NCBI GenBank assembly: GCA_003485905.1 | Contig: DNHK01000117.1 | Span: forward strand, 1-15,585 | Length of the DNA: 15,585 nucleotides | Direction: 5' to 3' | Source: Gammaproteobacteria bacterium | Lineage (GTDB): Bacteria; Pseudomonadota; Gammaproteobacteria; Arenicellales; Arenicellaceae | Shown here: piece after piece, positions 7,420 to 14,809 of the stretch | How positions within the stretch are numbered: position 1 is the first letter of the stretch | Layout: each line of letters opens with the position of its first letter | Made by a program: the position numbers and the translations under genes | The notes under the pieces: generated by a model | Database searches by the model: none | Told to the model about the DNA's origin: nothing | The model's input: only the letters and a program-made list of their open reading frames with translations

Positions 7420-7442
7420 TAAACACTTACACTGTAAACACT
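7420..7442 (+). promoter_or_regulatory. Direct repeats TAAACACT ahead of the response regulator
   Basis: TAAACACT occurs at 7420-7427 and again at 7435-7442, a period of 15 bases, ending 10 bases before the ATG at 7453 and next to the ribosome site GGAAG (7443-7447). OmpR-family regulators bind direct repeats, usually at 10-11 base periods, so autoregulation is possible but the spacing is not typical. Confidence 0.3.
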
Positions 7443-7452
7443 GGAAGCTGAT

Positions 7453-8148
7453 ATGAAACCACAATCAATGATACAGGTGCTGGTTATTGAGGACGACCGC
7501 GAGACAGCGGATTATATACAAAAGGGCTTGACCGAATGCGGGCATGTAGTCGATCAGGCCGGAGACGGAAAGGATGGGTTGCTGCTCGCCGATTCAACAT
7601 CGTATCAGGTGATCGTGGTTGATCGAATGCTCCCGAAAGTTGACGGGGTTACGTTAACCAAGACATTGCGCGGTAATGGTAATCGAACGCCTATTCTGAT
7701 GTTAAGTGCTTTAGGAGAGGTAGAAGATCGAGTTAAAGGATTGAAGGCTGGCGCTGATGACTATTTGGTCAAGCCATTTGCATTTTCTGAATTACAGGCG
7801 CGAATAGAGGCTCTAGTTCGTCGTGCTGAGCCCGAATCTCCAGACACAGTATTAAACGTCGGGGATCTCTCTATGGACTTATTGAAGCGCGAAGTGCGCC
7901 GAGGTGAAGTTAAAGTTGATCTGCAGCCGCGTGAGTTTCGCTTGTTGGAGTACTTGATGAGACATAGTGGCCAAGTAGTAACTCGCACAATGCTACTTGA
8001 GAAGGTGTGGGATTATCATTTTGATCCTCAGACCAATGTTATCGACGTTCACGTCAGCCGCTTGCGCGGAAAAATTGACAAGGAATTCGAGCAGCCATTG
8101 CTACACACCGTTCGCGGTGCGGGGTACATGTTGAGTGAGCCGGACTAG
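7453..8148 (+). CDS. OmpR/PhoB-family response regulator
   Basis: This is a two-component DNA-binding regulator of 231 residues. The receiver domain (about 7-120) has the acidic pair Asp14/Asp15, the phospho-acceptor Asp57 in VVDRMLP, the Ser in LMLSALGEVEDR and Lys107 in YLVKPF. The winged-helix domain (about 132-228) shows LQPREFRLLEYLMRHSGQVVTRTMLLEKVWDY and the recognition-helix region NVIDVHVSRLRGKID, and ends HTVRGAGYML. The ATG at 7453 has GGAAG five bases upstream; a second ATG at 7468 would also keep the receiver intact. Its last 14 bases overlap the start of the sensor kinase gene, so the two are co-translated. The target genes are unknown, and the adjacent protease is a reasonable candidate. 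Confidence 0.95.
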   Translation: MKPQSMIQVLVIEDDRETADYIQKGLTECGHVVDQAGDGKDGLLLADSTSYQVIVVDRMLPKVDGVTLTKTLRGNGNRTPILMLSALGEVEDRVKGLKAGADDYLVKPFAFSELQARIEALVRRAEPESPDTVLNVGDLSMDLLKREVRRGEVKVDLQPREFRLLEYLMRHSGQVVTRTMLLEKVWDYHFDPQTNVIDVHVSRLRGKIDKEFEQPLLHTVRGAGYMLSEPD

Positions 8149-9523
8149 ACTGTATAACAGTTCAGTCTTCCGGCTAACACTTCTTTATGTCTTGTTGTTT
8201 GCCGGTTCCGTACTGGCCATATTAAGTTTTTTCTATTGGACATCGGTTGGTTATTTAACCACCCAAACGGACGAGACGATAAATGCGGAAATCAAGGGCC
8301 TTGCTGAACGCTATAGTAGTGACGGGTTTACAGGTCTAAGAGTTCAAATTGCAGAGCGATTATCGCGCCAGCAACCTGGTGAGAACACTCTATACCTGTT
8401 AACGGACGAACGATTTCGTCCAATGCTGGGTAATATCAACCAGTGGCCTGAGGCGCAGCAAGATCCGGAGGGTTGGTTGGACTTCGAGTTCACAACACCG
8501 CTGCGAGGTACTGATGGTTCTGCTGGTGAGCGGACTCGAACGTACATGGCTCGCGGCCGCAACTTCTTAATAGGCAACCGATATCACTTGCTGGTGGGTC
8601 ATGGCATGCGTGAGCTACAAGAGGTGCGGCAACAAATTTTACGTTCAATGATTTTCGGTGTGATTGGCACCGTGATATTGGCTCTAATCGGGGGGGCAGT
8701 GTTGCGTCGTACGTTGACTCGTCGACTCGAAGCCATTATACGTACTAGTCGTCAGGTTATTCGGGGTGATCTAAGTGAGCGTGTTCCCACTCGACATAGT
8801 GGTGATGAGTTTGACGAGCTGTCAGAAAACTTAAACCAAATGTTGTCACAACTCGAACAAGGTATGGATGGTGTTCGTCGTGTCAGCGATAATATTGCTC
8901 ACGACCTAAAAACACCCCTCGCTAGGTTACGTAATCGTCTAGAAGAGTTGCGCATGACCGGCTCGGATGCCGAGCAGCGTGAACAAATGATTGATCAGGT
9001 CGTAGCTGAAGCGGATGGATTGCTTGCGACATTTAATGCTTTATTACGAATAGCACGAATTGAGAGCACCGGTAAGCGCGAGGCTTTTACAGAAATAGAG
9101 TTAAGCTCTATCTTGCGCGATTTACAGGAGTTATATGAAGCGCTGGCGGAAGAAAAACAACAAGAATTTGTCTTCGAGGTGACTCATGTAAAAGTGCTTG
9201 AAGGTGACCGAGATATGTTTTTTCAGGCGCTTGCCAATCTACTTGATAACGCAATTAAGTACACACCCGAAGGTGGTGTTGTGGGATTGCGAATGCTTGA
9301 ACAAAATGGAGAGACGCTTATTCAGGTGACGGATAGCGGGCCTGGCATCCCTGAGTCAGAGCATGACAATGTGCTGCAACGATTCTATCGCGTGGATGAA
9401 AGCCGGACCACGCCCGGCAGTGGGTTGGGATTAGCCCTTGCCGATGCAGTGTTTCGTTTGCACGGTATGGAGCTTAGGTTCTCAAATAATCATCCGGGCC
9501 TATGTGTCACGGTGGTAGTTTAA
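8135..9523 (+). CDS. Sensor histidine kinase, partner of the 7453 regulator
   Basis: This 462-residue membrane kinase presumably phosphorylates the regulator encoded just upstream. The layout is a first membrane helix (about 14-36), a periplasmic sensor region (about 37-168) that I could not assign to a family, a second helix (171-191), and a HAMP domain (about 192-245, RRLEAIIRTSRQVIRGDL...DEFDELSENLNQM). The dimerisation and phospho-acceptor helix has His256 in SDNIAHDLKTPLARL. The ATPase domain carries the N box LANLLDNAIKYTP (Asn372), the G1 box DSGPGIP, the F box RFYRVDES and the G2 box GSGLGLAL. The start is GTG at 8135, inside the end of the regulator gene. No ATG lies upstream in frame near the membrane helix. 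The periplasmic domain suggests it senses an envelope signal. Confidence 0.94.
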   Translation: MSRTRLYNSSVFRLTLLYVLLFAGSVLAILSFFYWTSVGYLTTQTDETINAEIKGLAERYSSDGFTGLRVQIAERLSRQQPGENTLYLLTDERFRPMLGNINQWPEAQQDPEGWLDFEFTTPLRGTDGSAGERTRTYMARGRNFLIGNRYHLLVGHGMRELQEVRQQILRSMIFGVIGTVILALIGGAVLRRTLTRRLEAIIRTSRQVIRGDLSERVPTRHSGDEFDELSENLNQMLSQLEQGMDGVRRVSDNIAHDLKTPLARLRNRLEELRMTGSDAEQREQMIDQVVAEADGLLATFNALLRIARIESTGKREAFTEIELSSILRDLQELYEALAEEKQQEFVFEVTHVKVLEGDRDMFFQALANLLDNAIKYTPEGGVVGLRMLEQNGETLIQVTDSGPGIPESEHDNVLQRFYRVDESRTTPGSGLGLALADAVFRLHGMELRFSNNHPGLCVTVVV

Positions 9524-9605
9524 TAATAATGAAAATAGTACTGACTAATTCTTCATAAAACATTAGAGTCTCGAATCTTGAAAAAATGCCAATGGTTGAA
9601 GTTAG

Positions 9606-10562
<957 letters not shown>

Positions 10563-10624
10563 GGCTGTTTTACGCACATTCTCCCCAGACTAGAGTGTGG
10601 CAATTTATATAGTGAGCAGACAGA

Positions 10625-10645
10625 CTAGGCAGGCGTCCTAGATTT
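10625..10645 (+). terminator. Weak terminator candidate between convergent trxB and ferredoxin gene
   Basis: CTAGG (10625-10629) and CCTAG (10637-10641) form a 5-base-pair stem with a 7-base loop, followed by ATTTT. A second small inverted repeat, AATCGC (10656-10661) with GCGATT (10669-10674), overlaps the ferredoxin stop codon. Neither is a strong intrinsic terminator. Convergent genes would be expected to need one here. Confidence 0.2.
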
Positions 10646-10663
10646 TCCTGGGTGCAATCGCTT

Positions 10664-10981
10664 TTATTGCGATTCCGGTAACCGGACAACCAGACCGTCT
10701 AATTCGGCGGTGACTTTGATCTGGCAAGAAAGTCGGCTGTTATCTTTTGGATCTAACACGCATTCAACCATTGCTTCTTCCATGTCATCTGCCCCGGGTA
10801 TTTTTCCGAGCCATGCCTCATCGACATAAACGTGGCAGGTAGCGCAACTACATGCACCACCACATTCGGCCAAGATACCGTCAATACCATTATCCACTGC
10901 TCCTTGCATTACACTGTTGCCCACAGCTACCTCGGCTTCGTATTCATTGCCGTTGTGTTGAATGTACTTAATGAGGGCCAT
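10664..10981 (-). CDS. [2Fe-2S] ferredoxin, putidaredoxin/adrenodoxin type
   Basis: This is a small soluble electron carrier of 105 residues. Cluster ligands follow the Cys-x5-Cys-x2-Cys ... Cys pattern at 40, 46, 49 and 86 ([15 protein letters not shown] and RLSCQI). Extra cysteines lie at 44 and 74. The whole chain follows putidaredoxin closely, including the tail [15 protein letters not shown] (TPELDGIVV in putidaredoxin). Such ferredoxins feed cytochromes P450 and other oxygenases. It is not the isc-operon Fdx by pattern or by neighbours. The ATG has an excellent ribosome site on the minus strand, GGAG (10988-10991 on the plus strand) with six bases of spacing. No oxygenase or dedicated ferredoxin reductase is next to it; the gene converges on trxB. 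The physiological partner is unknown. Confidence 0.93.
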   Translation of the reverse strand: MALIKYIQHNGNEYEAEVAVGNSVMQGAVDNGIDGILAECGGACSCATCHVYVDEAWLGKIPGADDMEEAMVECVLDPKDNSRLSCQIKVTAELDGLVVRLPESQ

Positions 10982-11753
10982 CTATATCTCCAAAATTGCT
11001 TATGTCTATTTTCTGTGGGCGATTATACGTAAATAGCTGCTGGTTTAAAGTAGATCGTTATCTTTGCTAATGGGGAGTTTTTGCTGGTATTTGGGAATAC
11101 TTTTGGGCACAATCGGCTTTACGTATCATGCATTGGATAAGTATGATGTGCTTACCGACGGGAGCCTGCGGTCAGGCGGTGTAGACATCCTCGATTGTTT
11201 TACTCCATCGACGTCGGATAAAAGAACAGGCCATAAATCTCCTCTAGTTTTAGTATAAAAGTTTAGGGGTATGGAAAATTTGTATTAGCCCTTTTCCTAT
11301 AAGAGGCTGAGTTTAGTTGCACCACATTGTGTTCAGCATCGGATTACGTCGTGTAATGACGCTACCGATTTCGGCCATACAGCATCGTTAATGCTATGCC
11401 TGAGCCACTAATGCTTTAGCTGAACAGTGCAATTGTTAAATGTGAACAATTGAAAGTATTTACCGATGGGGTATATATCGCTGAAAAGGGGTATACAAGA
11501 GTCTCTACAAAGCGTGCTATGCCAAGGTGGAAAGGCTCACGGGTATATAATCGACAGTTTTATGTGCTGTTGGATTACAGCTTATCTTTTATTAAGTAAT
11601 GCCTGAGAACTATATTTAGGAATTCGCTTCTAAAGTGAAGTCTTTTCTTTAAGGGTAAGTGTTTTGAGAGTGAGTGTCGGAATAATAAATAGCTAAGTAT
11701 GTTAAGCATTTACAAAATTCGGAGCGCGAGGAAGTTCGCCAAAAACAAGGATT
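10982..11753. other. 772-base intergenic stretch with no convincing gene
   Basis: This is the only long gap in the window, lying between the divergent ferredoxin gene and pcnB. I see no tRNA, rRNA, RNase P, tmRNA, 4.5S or 6S signature. A 63-residue open frame from ATG 11070 to 11258 has no ribosome site and no recognisable motif. Notable sequence elements are the inverted repeat CAATTGTT/AACAATTG (11430-11452), GGGGTATA at 11468 and 11488, GGGGTAT at 11266, and a promoter-like pair at 11450-11477. It may hold the leaders of both flanking genes, a small RNA or a decayed gene. Confidence 0.6.
11450..11477 (+). promoter_or_regulatory. Candidate sigma-70 promoter in the long gap
   Basis: TTGAAA (11450-11455) and TATATA (11472-11477) are separated by 16 bases, both 5/6 matches to consensus. 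The -35 overlaps the right arm of the inverted repeat at 11430-11452, as an operator would. It lies almost 280 bases before pcnB, so it would drive a long leader or an untranslated RNA. Confidence 0.3.
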
Positions 11754-13415
11754 TTGATCAAGTTTGAAAAAAATATGTCAGAAAACAAACAGAAACAACA
11801 ATTAGAAAGGCAACAAGTGGAAGCAAAAATACTGGGCGCAAGTGAGCATTCGATTACGCCAGATCAATTAAGTAAAGCAGCAAATATAGTAATTAATACC
11901 CTGCAAGAAGCCGGTTATGAAGCATATGCGGTTGGCGGATGTGTTCGTGACCTTATAGTTGGTAAGCGCCCTAAGGATTTTGATGTGTCTACCGATGCTT
12001 CCCCTGAACAGGTATGTGGGTTGTTTAAGATGGCTCGAACGGTAGGCCGTCGATTTCGTATTGCTCACGTAAAGATTGATCGTGAGATCATTGAGGTGGC
12101 GACCTTCAGAGCCGCAGCTGACAAAGATACGCTGGCTGGCCAAATGGTTGAAAACACCGAAGGTATGCTAACCCGTGACAATGTTTACGGCACTCGTGCA
12201 GAGGATGCTTTAAGAAGAGATTTTACCGTTAATGCTCTTTACTACGATCCGGTAAGTAGCCTGTTATTAGACGATGTTGGTGGCTTGGACGATATCGATG
12301 CCAAGTTTCTACGGAGTATTGGTCCGGTTAAGCAGCGTTTCCGAGAAGATCCTGTGCGTATGCTTCGGGTTATTCGATTTTCCGCTAAGCTAGGTTTTGA
12401 GATGGAACCCGAAGCTATGCGCATGATCGAAGAGTTAGGCGCTATGCTTAATAATGTTCCACCCGCGAGAATGTTTGATGAAGTATTGAAACTTTTTCAT
12501 GGCGGTGCGGCCTTGGCAACGTTTGTGATGCTGCGTAAATACGCCTTGTTCAAGTATTTGTTCCCGTTTACAGATCATTGTCTGGATGATGATGAGCCAG
12601 GCCTTCCTGAAAAAGCCATGGCTAATACGGATAAACGTGTCAACGAAGGAAAACCGGTCATTCCTGCGTTTCTTTTTGCGTGTATGTTGTGGGAGCCCGT
12701 ACGTGATGACGCCGAAAAGATTATCACTAGTGGAACGCCAGCGAACAGGGCTTGGAAAATTGCTATAGATGATACTTTGCGGGATCAGTGCCAGTACGTC
12801 GCTATTCCTAGGCGATTGGCCGAAACTATTATGGATATCTGGGATCTGCAGATGCGTTTGGCTCGTCGCCAACCAAAAGAAATCAAGTCTTTGATGGGGC
12901 ATCGACGATTTCGTGCGGCCTATGACTTTTTACTATTGCGCTCGGAATTGAGTGAGGTTGATCGCGATATTGTTGATTGGTGGACCGAAATTCAACAACG
13001 AGAAGCTGATCAGCAGTTAGAGATGGTACAAACACTAAAGCAGGAGCGCGAAGAGGACGGCGAATTCCCTGACGATAATATTGGCAACCGAATTGACGGC
13101 CCAGACCGAAATACCAGTGGCAATACGAGCGCTAATCGTACGCGGCAGAATAAAAATAAGTCACGTGGTCGAGGTCGTGGACAACGGGGTTCACAGGCAG
13201 GTGGTCAGAATAATGGTCAAGGAAATGGTCAAGGCCAGGCTAAAGGTTCTGGACAGTCGCGGCGCAGAAAGCGCCCGGGTAAACGTGGTGCGAGCGCACC
13301 AAATGACACGACTGCACAGACCCGTGAAGGGCGTGGCCGTACTCGAGGTCCCGGTAAGCGTTCTGGTGGCGGTCGAACTCGAAAAACTCGCGGCGCTAAT
13401 CCAGCGTCTAGTTAA
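11754..13415 (+). CDS. pcnB: Poly(A) polymerase I with long Arg/Gly-rich tail
   Basis: PcnB adds 3' poly(A) tails that mark RNAs for decay. The nucleotidyltransferase core has AVGGCVRDLIVGKRPKDFDVST (from residue 59), with catalytic Asp75 and Asp77. GRRFRIAHV, the EDALRRDFTVNALYYD motif and EDPVRMLRVIRFSAKLGF follow, then the downstream helical domain through MRLARRQPKEIKSLMGHRRFRAAYDFLLLRSE, all matching E. coli PcnB. From about residue 432 the protein continues for some 120 residues of low complexity, rich in Arg, Gly, Gln and Asn (GRGRGQRG, GQGNGQGQ, RRRKRPGKRG, GGGRTRKTRG). The product of 546-553 residues is therefore well above the ~465 of E. coli. The start is uncertain: TTG at 11754 has AAGGA only two bases upstream, while ATG at 11775 lacks a clear site. 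Confidence 0.95.
   Translation: MIKFEKNMSENKQKQQLERQQVEAKILGASEHSITPDQLSKAANIVINTLQEAGYEAYAVGGCVRDLIVGKRPKDFDVSTDASPEQVCGLFKMARTVGRRFRIAHVKIDREIIEVATFRAAADKDTLAGQMVENTEGMLTRDNVYGTRAEDALRRDFTVNALYYDPVSSLLLDDVGGLDDIDAKFLRSIGPVKQRFREDPVRMLRVIRFSAKLGFEMEPEAMRMIEELGAMLNNVPPARMFDEVLKLFHGGAALATFVMLRKYALFKYLFPFTDHCLDDDEPGLPEKAMANTDKRVNEGKPVIPAFLFACMLWEPVRDDAEKIITSGTPANRAWKIAIDDTLRDQCQYVAIPRRLAETIMDIWDLQMRLARRQPKEIKSLMGHRRFRAAYDFLLLRSELSEVDRDIVDWWTEIQQREADQQLEMVQTLKQEREEDGEFPDDNIGNRIDGPDRNTSGNTSANRTRQNKNKSRGRGRGQRGSQAGGQNNGQGNGQGQAKGSGQSRRRKRPGKRGASAPNDTTAQTREGRGRTRGPGKRSGGGRTRKTRGANPASS
13212..13234 (+). repeat. Short 12-base-period repeat in the pcnB tail
   Basis: AATGGTCAAGG occurs at 13212-13222 and 13224-13234. 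It encodes NGQG twice and sits inside the Gln/Gly/Asn-rich part of the tail. This is the pattern expected from local duplication or slippage. Confidence 0.7.
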
Positions 13416-13466
13416 TTTAGTCAGAGCGAGTTTAAACAGCTCACTTTTCGGATTAACAAGAAAATC

Positions 13467-13979
13467 GTGGGAGTGATAGCGTATTTGGGCGTTGGCGCAA
13501 ACTTGGGTCGACCTGAAGAGCAATTGCAGATTGCTAAAGCTTTGTTAAGAAGCCACTACGCAATTCGCATTCTTAAATCATCTTCGATGTATCGTAGTGA
13601 TTCTATTGGTAACTCCCCATACAATCACCACGGACTGGATAGTTATATAAATGCAGTCTGGCAAATTCGCACGTCCCTGCCGCCATACAGACTATTATCC
13701 GTATTGCAGTCTATCGAGCTCAGACTGGGCCGCAAGAGGGGTCGTGGTGGAAGAAATTTCCCCCGTAAGCTTGATTTGGATATATTGTTATACGGAGAGC
13801 GAAGATTTAGTTCGAGAAGCCTAACGATACCGCACCCAAGAATGCAGCAAAGGCGGTTTGTGCTTTCGCCTTTGTCGGAAATTTCACCGCGCTTGCTTGT
13901 ACCGGGTTTTGGGCGGGTACAAAGTCTTGTAAACCGGAGTCATATAAAGGCGCAGACGGTGGAGTTGTTGGCAATATAA
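13467..13979 (+). CDS. folK: 2-amino-4-hydroxy-6-hydroxymethyldihydropteridine pyrophosphokinase
   Basis: FolK (HPPK) transfers pyrophosphate from ATP to hydroxymethyl-dihydropterin in folate synthesis. The 170-residue product begins AYLGVGANLGRPEEQL (E. coli AYIAIGSNLASPLEQ). It has a SSSMYRSDSIG strand, the signature GRNFPRKLDLDILLYG with metal-binding Asp103 and Asp105, and LTIPHPRMQQRRFVLSPLSEI. Phe replaces the usual Trp in the R-W-G-P-R element. The chain is slightly longer than typical bacterial FolK (about 160), with the extra residues around 50-58 (SPYNHHGLD). The start is GTG at 13467, with GTG 13473 as an alternative; neither has a strong ribosome site. It lies 51 bases after pcnB, the conserved pcnB-folK order of gammaproteobacteria, so co-transcription is likely. 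panB and panC, which often follow, are absent here. Confidence 0.94.
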   Translation: MGVIAYLGVGANLGRPEEQLQIAKALLRSHYAIRILKSSSMYRSDSIGNSPYNHHGLDSYINAVWQIRTSLPPYRLLSVLQSIELRLGRKRGRGGRNFPRKLDLDILLYGERRFSSRSLTIPHPRMQQRRFVLSPLSEISPRLLVPGFGRVQSLVNRSHIKAQTVELLAI

Positions 13980-14021
13980 GCGGAGTTTCTTTTACTCCTT
14001 TACTAATATCGTCTTATAGAC

Positions 14022-14642
14022 ATGGCACAGTTTTTTCACATACATCAAGACAACCCCCAATCTCGATTGCTCAAACAAGTGGTTGAAATATTGCAGCGCG
14101 GTGGTTTGGTGGTGTATCCAACGGATAGTAGCTATGCAATAGGCTGCCACATTGGTGATAAAGAAGCGATGCGGCGAATTGGTCGAATACGCGCATTGAG
14201 TAAGGATCATAACTACACCTTAGTTGGGCGAGATATATCGCAATTAAGTCAGTACTTTAAAATGACCAATGAGCAATTTCGACTAATTCGAGCATGCACT
14301 CCGGGGGCATATACTTTTATACTGCCAGCCACCAGAGAGGTGCCGCGCCGGCTACAGCATCCCAAGCGCCGAACCATCGGTTTTAGAATACCTGATAATC
14401 GTATTGTACAGGACCTACTTGCATTGTTAGCTGAGCCGATTATTAGCTCTACATTGATTCTACCTAATGCTGAACAACCTATGGGTGACCCAGACAGTAT
14501 TCGGGCTCGTCTGGAGCACCAGGTCGATGTGGTGATCGATGGCGGCTTTGGCGGTAATGAGCCTACTACCGTTATCGCATGGACAGATGAAAATCCAGAG
14601 ATCCTTCGCGTGGGGCGCGGTGATCCTTCACTGTTTCGATAG
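14022..14642 (+). CDS. yciO: YciO, Sua5/YrdC/TsaC-superfamily protein
   Basis: The 206-residue product has the same length as E. coli YciO and follows it closely from the first residues (MAQFFHIHQDNPQSRL against MSQFFYIHPDNPQQRL). Superfamily elements that bind ATP and double-stranded RNA-like ligands are YPTDSSYAIGC (32-42), KDHNYTL (61-67), TPGAYTFIL (93-101), TIGFRIP (118-124) and SSTLILP (142-148). The tail PTTVIAWTD is also conserved. TsaC and Sua5 make threonylcarbamoyl-AMP for t6A in tRNA. YciO is a paralog whose exact role is not settled, so I would not call it the t6A enzyme. It lies 42 bases after folK and 167 before trpS. From memory, the yciO-trpS pair often precedes scpA and scpB. 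No clear ribosome site is seen before the ATG. Confidence 0.94.
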   Translation: MAQFFHIHQDNPQSRLLKQVVEILQRGGLVVYPTDSSYAIGCHIGDKEAMRRIGRIRALSKDHNYTLVGRDISQLSQYFKMTNEQFRLIRACTPGAYTFILPATREVPRRLQHPKRRTIGFRIPDNRIVQDLLALLAEPIISSTLILPNAEQPMGDPDSIRARLEHQVDVVIDGGFGGNEPTTVIAWTDENPEILRVGRGDPSLFR

Positions 14643-14797
14643 ATTTTAGCTGAGACAGCAAATCTCACAAAACTTGAATATTAGATACTTATCGAAAAAT
14701 TTGGTTTGTCGTTAGAAATGCAGTACTTACCAAGAAGAAAGCTTAGAACCTAGACGGGTATTTGTTACCATTGCGGCTAATAGCTTTATTGATATTC

Positions 14798-14803
14798 AAG
14801 GAG
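14798..14803 (+). promoter_or_regulatory. Ribosome binding site fixing the TTG start of trpS
   Basis: AAGGAG ends six bases before TTG at 14810. No ATG lies in frame between it and the conserved SGMRPTG segment except the Met inside that motif, so the TTG is the likely initiator. Confidence 0.75.
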
Positions 14804-14809
14804 TAGTCA

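Noticed and set aside
11064..11258. Small open frame of 62-64 residues with a hydrophobic start
   Set aside because: It has no ribosome binding site at the TTG or the ATG at 11070, no recognisable motif, and an unremarkable tail. It is mentioned only as part of the long gap.
11430..11452. CAATTGTT / AACAATTG inverted repeat as an intrinsic terminator or LuxR-type operator
   Set aside because: It has no T-tract and no known operator consensus, and eight-base arms are not rare. It is kept only as a note within the gap.
12435..12902. 155-residue minus-strand open frame inside pcnB
   Set aside because: It lies opposite a strongly conserved part of PcnB, has no family motif, and is consistent with a shadow frame.
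13191..13523. Minus-strand open frame across the pcnB tail and folK start
   Set aside because: The Ser/Thr/Arg-rich composition is what the antisense of the RG-rich tail would give, and there is no start context.
14652..14668. TGAGA / TCTCA hairpin after yciO as a terminator
   Set aside because: The stem is only five base pairs with no T-tract, too weak to call.
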